A DNA stretch of 64,000 nt, taken from NCBI RefSeq assembly GCF_016134045.1, contig NZ_CP065915.1:1178001-1242000 (forward strand). Reading direction: 5' to 3'. This stretch comes from Pelagovum pacificum. GTDB taxonomy: Bacteria; Pseudomonadota; Alphaproteobacteria; Rhodobacterales; Rhodobacteraceae. This document shows positions 1 through 6,798 of the stretch, piece after piece. Position 1 is the first letter of the stretch. Each line of letters opens with the position of its first letter. The notes beneath the pieces are model-generated. The model worked only from the letters and a program-made list of their open reading frames with translations. It was not told the origin of the DNA and made no database searches. The translations under genes and the position numbers were made by a program.

Positions 1-450
1 GTAGACATAGTTCGTCACGCGCCCCCGGTCGCCCGCGACGGAGCCGACGCCGGCGATGCTGCCGCCGCGTTCTTCCAGGAGCGGCGCGATCTCGTGCAGG
101 AACCGCGCCGGGCCGGTCAGGCTATCGGCGATGGTGCCGTCGATCAGCGCCGGATCGGCGTCGATCTCGGATTGCTCCGGCATGGAGCCGACGAAGACCG
201 CGACGTTGACCGGGCCGTCCAGCGTGTTCACGGCGGCGATCACCGGGGCGAACGTATCGGGATTGCGCACGTCGATGCCGTGCACTTCCGCGCCCGCCGC
301 GCCGCGCGCCAGCGCGTCGGCGGCCGTCGCCTGCATGTCGGCATGGTCGCGCCCGCAGAGCAGCAGGTGCGCACCGCGCCCGGCCAGCCGCCGCGCCATG
401 ACCCGCGCGATCGACGAGGTCGCGCCGAGGATGATCCAGGTCTCGCTCAT
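1..450 (-). CDS. SDR-family oxidoreductase (DprE2-like), 3' part outside the window
   Basis: Read on the minus strand the first 450 bases give about 150 residues of a short-chain dehydrogenase. The N-terminus has a Rossmann nucleotide site (ILGATSSIARVMARRLA), a D-V-R-N acidic turn and a G-S-V-A-G strand near the expected catalytic Ser; the catalytic YxxxK lies beyond the window edge. Its start ATG overlaps the stop of the upstream FAD oxidase gene (ATGA). Paired with a DprE1-like oxidase, the natural inference is the second step of a ribose-to-arabinose epimerisation on polyprenyl phosphate (DprE2 role). SDR membership is clear from sequence; the substrate rests on the neighbour. Confidence 0.85.
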   Translation of the reverse strand, partial: MSETWIILGATSSIARVMARRLAGRGAHLLLCGRDHADMQATAADALARGAAGAEVHGIDVRNPDTFAPVIAAVNTLDGPVNVAVFVGSMPEQSEIDADPALIDGTIADSLTGPARFLHEIAPLLEERGGSIAGVGSVAGDRGRVTNYVY

Positions 451-1751
451 GCGTCGCTCCTCAGGTCCAGACGCCGCACCATGTCGGTGAGGTAGAGCCC
501 GTCCGGGTCGCGGGCGCGCACCTGCTCCAGCCAGTCGGCATGTTCGGGATACATCGCCTTGATGCGCGCGCCGTCCGCCAGCGAGTCCTTGGCGAGGTAG
601 AGCCGCCCACCAGCCGCTTCGGTCATCGCCTCGAGCTCGCCGATGAGGGCCACGGCCTTGTCGCGGTTCGGGAAATCGACGGCGAGCGTGTAGCCCTCCA
701 TCGGGAAGGACATATGCCCGGCGCGGCCCGCACCCATCCGCTTCAGCACAGCGAGCGGGGAGGCGAGGCCGGAAGCGGCGATCTTCTCCAGCATGTCGCG
801 CAGCACGCCCACGGCAGCGAGCGGCACGACGCACTGGAACTGGTGGAAGCCGCGCTTGCCGTAGAGCCGGTTCCAGTCGTGCACCTTGTCGAGCGGGAAG
901 AAGAACTTGCCGATGGGGCGCACGACGGTACGGCCCGACTTCGGCACGCGGCGATAGTAGAGCTCGTTGAAACCCTTCACGATGGGTGGGGCGAGCGCGA
1001 AGCCCGGCGCATCGAACGGCACCTTGCGGGAGGGTTTCGGCTTGGGGACGAGGCCCGGCCCGGTCTCGCCTTCCTCGACGATGCCCCTCCCGAGCGCGGC
1101 ACCCGTCGCGGTGGCGTCGATCCAGCCGACGACATAGGTCGCCTCGGACCCGTCAAGCAGGGCGATATGGTCGTCCCAGTCCTTCGCCCGCCGCTCGGTC
1201 ACCATCATGATGTCGCCCTTGCAGCGCTTCATGGCGATCTTCGCCCGTGCGATGATCCCGGTCTGGCCGAGGCCGCCGAGCGTCGCGCGGAACAGGGGCA
1301 GGTCCTCTGGTGTGACAGCTTGCTCGCCCGCCGGTCCGACCAGCGTGACTTCGGTAACGTGCGCGCCGAAGGAGCCGGCGCCGTGGTGGTTCTTGCCGTG
1401 GACATCCATCGCAATCGCCCCGCCGAGCGTCGCGAACCCGGTGCCCGGCATGACCGGCGGCAGCCAGCCCCGCGGCGCGAAGACCTCTGCCAGCTCGCCG
1501 AGCATGATGCCGGCCTCGGCTTCGAGGATGCCGGTCGTCTCGTCGAAGGACAGGATCCGGTCGAGCCGCGTCATGTCGGTGATCCGCCCCCCGCCATTCA
1601 GCGCCGCGTCCCCGTAGGAGCGGCGATTGCCCATCGCCGGCCCTTCGAGCGAGAGCGGTTTGAGATCGCGCGACCTCTCGGGGCGCGCGACGTGACCGTG
1701 GGCGCTCAGCGCGCGGCCCCAGCCGGCGTAATCCATCTCTTTCCAGCGCAT
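447..1751 (-). CDS. FAD-binding oxidoreductase, DprE1-like (decaprenylphosphoryl-ribose 2-oxidase family)
   Basis: The 434-residue product belongs to the VAO-type FAD oxidases. It has the two FAD-contact stretches G-N-x-R-S-Y-G-D near residue 40 and GGAIAMDVHGKNHHGAGSFG near 120, and ends GRLYLAKDS...YPEHADWLEQVRARDP...DMVRRLDL, which matches from memory the mycobacterial DprE1 C-terminus closely. In DprE1 the oxidase makes the 2-keto intermediate of polyprenyl-phosphoryl ribose. The start at 1751 overlaps the preceding stop by one base (TGATG) and the end overlaps the SDR gene, so three genes form one translationally coupled operon. The segment matching the benzothiazinone-reactive Cys of DprE1 (N-I-C-V-D-F) reads T-L-A-V-D-F here. 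Confidence 0.88.
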   Translation of the reverse strand: MRWKEMDYAGWGRALSAHGHVARPERSRDLKPLSLEGPAMGNRRSYGDAALNGGGRITDMTRLDRILSFDETTGILEAEAGIMLGELAEVFAPRGWLPPVMPGTGFATLGGAIAMDVHGKNHHGAGSFGAHVTEVTLVGPAGEQAVTPEDLPLFRATLGGLGQTGIIARAKIAMKRCKGDIMMVTERRAKDWDDHIALLDGSEATYVVGWIDATATGAALGRGIVEEGETGPGLVPKPKPSRKVPFDAPGFALAPPIVKGFNELYYRRVPKSGRTVVRPIGKFFFPLDKVHDWNRLYGKRGFHQFQCVVPLAAVGVLRDMLEKIAASGLASPLAVLKRMGAGRAGHMSFPMEGYTLAVDFPNRDKAVALIGELEAMTEAAGGRLYLAKDSLADGARIKAMYPEHADWLEQVRARDPDGLYLTDMVRRLDLRSDA

Positions 1752-2749
1752 CAGACCCTCGCCGATTGCCGTTCCGCCAGCGGGAAGACCACCAGCCCGA
1801 TGCCGATCGCGAACCAGAGCGTGGTGACCCGGATGATCGCTGTCGCGGGCAGCGACACTTCGAGCGGCACGCCCTCCAGCGACAGGAGCGCGACCATCGC
1901 CGCTTCCGCCCCGCCGACACCGCCCGGCGCGCCGGTCAGGCCACCCGCGAGCGTCGCGAAGGTGAAGATGGCGAGCGCCTTGGCCAGCCCGATGTCGGCG
2001 CCCATCCAGCCGAGCAGCAGATCGAATGCCACACCTTCCGCCGCCCAGCCGATCAGGCCGAGCGCGAGGCTTCCCGCCGCGACGGGCAGCGTCGTGAAGG
2101 CGGCGAGCGATCGGGCCGCGGCGCGGGCGCGCGCCATCAGGCGCGGCTTCAGCCCGGTCGCGCGGTAGATCAGCGTGGCGATCCCCGCGACCAGCTTCGG
2201 CCGTGTCGCCATCCAGCCGGCGGCAAGCGCGGCGAGCGCGACGGGAAGGCCGAGCGTGACGTTGCTCGCCGACAGCGCGACGGAGGCGGCGAGCAGGACG
2301 GCCATCGCGGACAGGTCGGAGGCCCGGTCGACGAGGACGAGCGGCGCCGTGCGCTCCACGGCCCAGCCTGTTTCGCGGCGCAGCCAGCGCATTCGGATCA
2401 GCTCTCCCACCCGGCCGGGGGTGACGGACATCGCGAAGCCGCCGAGGAAATGGCGCATGTTCTGCCCGAGCCGCGTGTCGAGCCCGAGGCGGCGGGCGAA
2501 GAGATGCCAGCGCAGCCCGCGCAGCACGTAGTTCACGAGGCTGAGCGACAGCAGCGCGATCACCTGCGGCAGGCCGAGCTTCATCAGCTGGGCGCGGGTT
2601 TCCTCCCAGCCAGTCGCGGCGGCGAGCCCGGCAAGGCCCGCAATGACCAGCACGAACAGCCCGCCGAGCAGCGCGATGTCGCGCCACCTCCGGCTGGTGG
2701 ACTCGGGCACCGGCGGGGCCGGCACGTCATGGGGCAGGGGCTCTCTCAT
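1751..2749 (-). CDS. lysylphosphatidylglycerol synthase TM region family (UPF0104) membrane protein
   Basis: This 332-residue polytopic protein has about eight hydrophobic segments, beginning at residues 28-48 after a short charged N-terminus. The sequences S-L-V-N-Y-V-L-R-G-L-R-W and S-V-T-P-G-R-V-G-E are typical of the UPF0104/LPG_synthase_TM family (flippase domain of MprF, AglD-type proteins). There is no C-terminal GNAT synthase domain, so it is not an MprF enzyme. Being first in an operon with DprE1/DprE2-like enzymes, it may move a polyprenyl-linked sugar across the inner membrane; that function is inferred from context only. Confidence 0.8.
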   Translation of the reverse strand: MREPLPHDVPAPPVPESTSRRWRDIALLGGLFVLVIAGLAGLAAATGWEETRAQLMKLGLPQVIALLSLSLVNYVLRGLRWHLFARRLGLDTRLGQNMRHFLGGFAMSVTPGRVGELIRMRWLRRETGWAVERTAPLVLVDRASDLSAMAVLLAASVALSASNVTLGLPVALAALAAGWMATRPKLVAGIATLIYRATGLKPRLMARARAAARSLAAFTTLPVAAGSLALGLIGWAAEGVAFDLLLGWMGADIGLAKALAIFTFATLAGGLTGAPGGVGGAEAAMVALLSLEGVPLEVSLPATAIIRVTTLWFAIGIGLVVFPLAERQSARV

Positions 2750-2868
2750 TGCCTGCCGGATTAGAGACGGAATTGGGCAGGATCATGGCGTTGTCGCGCA
2801 AACGGAAACGATTTTGCGGGGTTTGGCGCGATGTCGTATCGGCTGCACACCGTACGCCGACGGTCTGT

Positions 2869-2936
2869 GTAGGGTGCGCGCTCGATGCGCACCCGACCCC
2901 ATATTGTCCGGGGTGCGCATCAAGCGCGCACCCTAC
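2869..2936. repeat. Long inverted repeat between operons (possible bidirectional terminator or REP-like element)
   Basis: Two 26-base arms, 2869-2894 and 2911-2936, are reverse complements with one mismatch and are separated by 16 bases. The arms begin GTAGGGTGCGCGC. The right arm supplies the TAG stop of the intradiol dioxygenase gene. A shorter palindrome with a related core lies at 63099-63124, again at a gene end, suggesting a dispersed family. Confidence 0.75.
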
Positions 2937-3616
2937 GCCGCCACACCCACGACCAACCCCGCCGCCAGCCCGTCCGCCCGACGCGCGACGGAGGCATACG
3001 CCCCGTTCCCCGCTCGGCGCGCGATCCCGTCCGCCCGGTTCGTGACGTTGCGCGGTTCACCCCGGCTGTAGCTGTCGACGCTGCCGTAGATCGTGTCGCT
3101 GATCGTGTCGTCGAAGAAAAGCTGGCTCGTCAGAACGGTTTGCCGGTCGAGGTAGACGATGTAGTGGATGTGCGGCGTGCGCCCGCGATACCAGCCCGGA
3201 TAGATCGTCCGGAACGTCGCCACGCCGTCGCGGTCGGTCTGCTGTATGCCCCGCAGGAAGCTCTGGCCGCTGGTGTCCAGTGTCCGGTCCGACCCCTGGG
3301 AGACATAGCCCGAGTAGTTGCCCTGCGCATCGCAATGCCAGACATCGACACGCGCGCCGGAGATCGGCTCGCAATCGGCTCCGACCACCTGCAGCGAGAG
3401 CTCCAGCCGCACGCCCTCGCGGTCCTCGGTGATGTCGGAGCGCACGAGGCCGGGGTCGTAGTAGTATGGACCGGCGGTCGTCTCGGGCGTCAGCGTGCAG
3501 ACGGCCGCAGTGATCAGGCCGGCGCTGCCGGCGGCCTCCTCCGCCCAGGCCCGGGCGGAGAGCGATAGCGGCAAGGGCGACATGGCGAGTGTCTTCAGCA
3601 CATGGCGTCGGTTCAT
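2933..3616 (-). CDS. Intradiol ring-cleavage dioxygenase family protein with Tat signal
   Basis: The 227-residue product starts MNRRHVLKTLAMSPLPLSLS-ARAWA, a twin-arginine-type leader with a likely cleavage after A-R-A-W-A, so it is probably exported folded with its metal. The mature part contains L-T-P-E-T-T-A-G-P-Y-Y, D-V-W-H-C-D-A-Q-G-N-Y-S-G-Y and T-P-H-I-H-Y, hallmarks of protocatechuate/catechol intradiol dioxygenases including the Tyr and His iron ligands. Exported members of this family are known but mostly of unknown substrate. The C-terminal ~20 residues are encoded by the inverted repeat and look non-conserved. It stands alone, without pca or cat genes nearby. Confidence 0.85.
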   Translation of the reverse strand: MNRRHVLKTLAMSPLPLSLSARAWAEEAAGSAGLITAAVCTLTPETTAGPYYYDPGLVRSDITEDREGVRLELSLQVVGADCEPISGARVDVWHCDAQGNYSGYVSQGSDRTLDTSGQSFLRGIQQTDRDGVATFRTIYPGWYRGRTPHIHYIVYLDRQTVLTSQLFFDDTISDTIYGSVDSYSRGEPRNVTNRADGIARRAGNGAYASVARRADGLAAGLVVGVAA

Positions 3617-3721
3617 GGTCGATCATCCTTCGGTCAGATGATCCTTATACGTTCGACAGGGCCATTTCGGTCGCCGTTGCGCGAAACATTGCGACGGTCT
3701 GGCGCAACCGTGATGTCGGTG

Positions 3722-4348
3722 TCAGACGATCGTCGCCTCGGTCGCGGCGCGGATCTCGTCCTCGGTCACGCCGTCTGCGGTCTCCACGATCTTCAGACCG
3801 CCCTCGACGACGTCGAGCACGCCGAGGTTGGTGATGATGCGGTTGACGACGCCGGTGCCGGTCAGCGGCAGGGTGCAGGCCTTCAGAAGCTTGCTTTCGC
3901 CCGCCTTGTTCTGGTGGTCCATGACGACGATGACGCGCCGCACGCCGGCGACGAGGTCCATCGCGCCGCCCATGCCCTTCACCAGCTTGCCGGGGATCAT
4001 CCAGTTGGCGAGGTCGCCGTTCTCGGCCACTTCCATCGCGCCGAGGATCGCCATCGCGATCTTGCCGCCGCGGATCATGCCGAACGACATTGCGCTGTCG
4101 AAATAGGCGGTGTGCGGCAGCTCCGTGATGGTCTGCTTGCCGGCATTGATGAGGTCGGGATCCTCCTCGCCCTCGATCGGGAAGGGCCCCATGCCGAGCA
4201 TCCCGTTCTCGGACTGCAGCGTCACGTTCACGCCCTCGGGGATGTAGTTCGGCACCAGCGTCGGGATGCCGATGCCGAGGTTCACGTAGGTGCCGTCTTC
4301 AAGCTCCTGTGCCGCGCGTGCGGCCATCTGGTTGCGATCCCAGGGCAT
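3722..4348 (-). CDS. 3-oxoacid CoA-transferase subunit B
   Basis: The 208-residue beta subunit of a class I CoA-transferase begins [32 protein letters not shown]. The catalytic glutamate lies in the canonical [11 protein letters not shown] stretch near residue 62, and V-M-D-H and G-V-D/L-D-V-V motifs follow. With the subunit A gene 137 bases upstream on the same strand it would move CoA between succinyl-CoA and acetoacetate (or a related 3-oxoacid) in ketone-body or polyhydroxybutyrate-linked metabolism. Subunit identity is certain; the exact acid cannot be read from sequence. Confidence 0.93.
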   Translation of the reverse strand: MPWDRNQMAARAAQELEDGTYVNLGIGIPTLVPNYIPEGVNVTLQSENGMLGMGPFPIEGEEDPDLINAGKQTITELPHTAYFDSAMSFGMIRGGKIAMAILGAMEVAENGDLANWMIPGKLVKGMGGAMDLVAGVRRVIVVMDHQNKAGESKLLKACTLPLTGTGVVNRIITNLGVLDVVEGGLKIVETADGVTEDEIRAATEATIV

Positions 4349-4485
4349 CAGTTCACCTCTTTCGCTTCATTGCCGACCATCCGGGGCGCGGCGCTGTTTC
4401 ATCTGGAGCCCGCCGGGTGCGGCGGGGGCAGTTCCTCGGGCTGCGCGTCGGGTGGCCCCGTGCGGCGCGCCCGGTGCCATCCGTC

Positions 4486-5181
4486 TCAGGCCGCACGGAC
4501 CGTGCGCTGCTCGATCCGCTTTTCATGCTCGCCCTGGATCAGGCGGTGAACGTAGATGCCGGGCAGGTGGATGTTGTCGGGGTCGAGCGTGCCGACGGGC
4601 ACGATCTCCTCGACCTCCATGACGCAGACCTTGCCGCACATCGCGGCGGGCGGGTTGAAGTTGCGGGCGGTCTTGCGGAACACGCAATTGCCGGTTTCGT
4701 CCGCCTTCCAGGCCTTCACGATGGAGACGTCGGCGAAGATGCCACGCTCGAGGATGTAGTGTTCCCCGTCGAACTCCTTCACTTCCTTGCCTTCGCCGAT
4801 CTGCGTGCCGTAGCCGGTCTTGGTGTAGAAGCCGGCGATGCCGGCGCCACCGGCGCGCATCCGCTCCGCCAGCGTGCCCTGCGGGTTGAACTCGAGCTCC
4901 AGCTCGCCGGAGAGGTACTGGCGCATGAACTCCGCGTTCTCGCCCACGTAGGAGGACATCATCTTCTTGATCTGGCGCGTCTGTAGCAACAGGCCGAGCC
5001 CGAAATCGTCCACCCCGGCATTGTTGGAGGCCACGGTGAGGTCTTTCACGCCGCTGTCGACGATCGCCTTGATGAGAAGCTCGGGTATGCCGCACAGGCC
5101 GAAGCCCCCCGCGGCGATCAGCATTCCGTCATGCAGCAGCCCGTCGAGGGCCTCCGCGGCGGTTCCGTAGACTTTCTGCAT
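4486..5181 (-). CDS. 3-oxoacid CoA-transferase subunit A
   Basis: The product (231 residues from the chosen start, [19 protein letters not shown]) is the alpha subunit of the same CoA-transferase: [12 protein letters not shown] and [13 protein letters not shown] are family signatures. Three in-frame starts exist at 5232, 5187 and 5181. The GAGG ribosome site ends directly against the ATG at 5187 but is six bases from the ATG at 5181, which also gives the family's usual length, so 5181 is preferred. The gap to subunit B is GC-rich with hairpin potential but no clear terminator. Confidence 0.93.
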   Translation of the reverse strand: MQKVYGTAAEALDGLLHDGMLIAAGGFGLCGIPELLIKAIVDSGVKDLTVASNNAGVDDFGLGLLLQTRQIKKMMSSYVGENAEFMRQYLSGELELEFNPQGTLAERMRAGGAGIAGFYTKTGYGTQIGEGKEVKEFDGEHYILERGIFADVSIVKAWKADETGNCVFRKTARNFNPPAAMCGKVCVMEVEEIVPVGTLDPDNIHLPGIYVHRLIQGEHEKRIEQRTVRAA

Positions 5182-5233
5182 CTGCATCCTCGCTGGAGTT
5201 GTGCGCTCGAACCTACGCGAGGCCACGGCCAAG

Positions 5234-6616
5234 TCAACGCGGCGAGAGATGCTCGGCCCGCTCCGCGACCCACAGGTGCTCGGGCCGGAACCGGGTGATC
5301 GCGATCCCGAATGTGAGGATGCCGAGCCGCCCGGCGGTCATCAGCACGATCAGGATCAGCTTGCCCCACGGAGTCAGGTCCCCCGTCAGGCCGGCCGAAA
5401 GTCCGACGGTGCCCATGGCCGAAACCGTCTCGAACAGGACCGCCTCGAAGGCGGCGCCACTCTCGGTCATCAAGAGCAACAGCAGGGCGACGCACATCAC
5501 GGTGCAATAGTAGGCGAGCGTTGCGGCGGCGATCCGCACCTTCTCGTCCGGCAGGCGATGGCCCCAGAGCGCGGCGCCGCGCTTGCCACGGAGCGTGGCG
5601 CGCACCAGCGCGACCAGCGTGGCGAAGGCGGTTGTCTTGATCCCGCCACCGGTCCCTGCAGGCGAAGCGCCGATCACCATCAGGATCACCAGCGCCATCA
5701 GCATCGCCGCCGAAAGGCCGCCGATGGGCACGGAGTTGAAGCCGACGGTCGTGGCTGCCGTCATCGACTGGAAGAACGCCGCGAGCATACGCTCTCCGAA
5801 GGGCAGGGCGGCGATCGCGGGGTCGGCGACGAAGAGCAGCAGCGTCGCGATCGCGATCAGCGCGGCCGTGACCCGCACGATGATCCGTGTCGTGAAGCCG
5901 AGCCGCGCGCGCCGCTTATGCAGGGCGCGCCAGACGTCGACCACGATCAGAAAGCCCATCGCCCCGAACAGGCTGAGCGCGGAAACCACGAGCAGGACCC
6001 CCGGATGCCCGGAGAACCGCTCGAGACTGTCGGGAAAGAGCGAAAACCCGGCCGTGCAGAAGGCCGACACCGCGTGGAACAAGGCCGACCAGCCCGGATC
6101 GGCGACGCCCGCGCCCTTGAACATCAGATAGAGCGCCGCCGCGCCGAGCGCTTCGATCGTCAGTGTGAACAGGACGACGGCACGCAGAAATGCGCCGAGC
6201 TTGATTTCACCAGGCAAGTCGAAGGCGGTGCGGGTCAGGGCCTCGCGCGGCGCCGACAGCCGCTCCTGGAACGTCAGGAGCGCGACAGAGCCGATGGTCA
6301 TGTAGCCGAGCCCGCCGACCTGGATCATCAGCAGGATCGCGATTTCGCCGAACAGGCTGAAGGTCGTGCCGGGATCCACGGTGACCAGCCCCGTCGTCGA
6401 GACGGCGGAGGTCGCGATGAACAGAGCATCGAGAGGGGAGACGGGCAGGACTCGCGACAGCGGCAAAAGCAGAACGAGCGTACCCAGAAGGATGTAGATG
6501 GAGTAGCCGGCGAGCAGCGCGGTCGCGGGGCGGCCGCCGATCCTCGCGAGACGGGACGCGGTTACCGCAGGCTCGTCCTGCAGCAGCGGCGCATCCCCAG
6601 TGTCGGGGTGTGTCAT
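5234..6616 (-). CDS. TrkH/KtrB-family potassium uptake channel subunit
   Basis: This 460-residue integral membrane protein has the four M-P-M repeats of the TrkH/KtrB superfamily; filter-like stretches such as [12 protein letters not shown] near residue 78 and [14 protein letters not shown] near 185 are visible, followed by [10 protein letters not shown] and [12 protein letters not shown]. Size and the short N-terminus resemble KtrB more than the ~480-residue TrkH. Such subunits need a cytoplasmic RCK partner (TrkA/KtrA); no such gene is within the window, so the partner must be elsewhere. Confidence 0.9.
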   Translation of the reverse strand: MTHPDTGDAPLLQDEPAVTASRLARIGGRPATALLAGYSIYILLGTLVLLLPLSRVLPVSPLDALFIATSAVSTTGLVTVDPGTTFSLFGEIAILLMIQVGGLGYMTIGSVALLTFQERLSAPREALTRTAFDLPGEIKLGAFLRAVVLFTLTIEALGAAALYLMFKGAGVADPGWSALFHAVSAFCTAGFSLFPDSLERFSGHPGVLLVVSALSLFGAMGFLIVVDVWRALHKRRARLGFTTRIIVRVTAALIAIATLLLFVADPAIAALPFGERMLAAFFQSMTAATTVGFNSVPIGGLSAAMLMALVILMVIGASPAGTGGGIKTTAFATLVALVRATLRGKRGAALWGHRLPDEKVRIAAATLAYYCTVMCVALLLLLMTESGAAFEAVLFETVSAMGTVGLSAGLTGDLTPWGKLILIVLMTAGRLGILTFGIAITRFRPEHLWVAERAEHLSPR

Positions 6617-6798
6617 GGGGGTATCTGGAAAAGGTCGATTGGCGCGGATGGCGCCGGCGACGTCCTTGTTGAGTCAAGCTTCCAAGATCGAATCTGCGCC
6701 TCCGCCCGGGCAGAGTCAATCGCCGAAAAGTGGCGTCGCGACGGCCTCGCCAGCCCCTCGAAAAGTGCTCGGGAAGGCGCCGGCAAGCGCCTCCCGGG

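Noticed and set aside
447..2687. A 746-residue frame joining the UPF0104 gene region to the DprE1-like protein
   Set aside because: The N-terminal half is an Arg/Ala-rich shadow of the UPF0104 gene; the true FAD oxidase start is ATG 1751.
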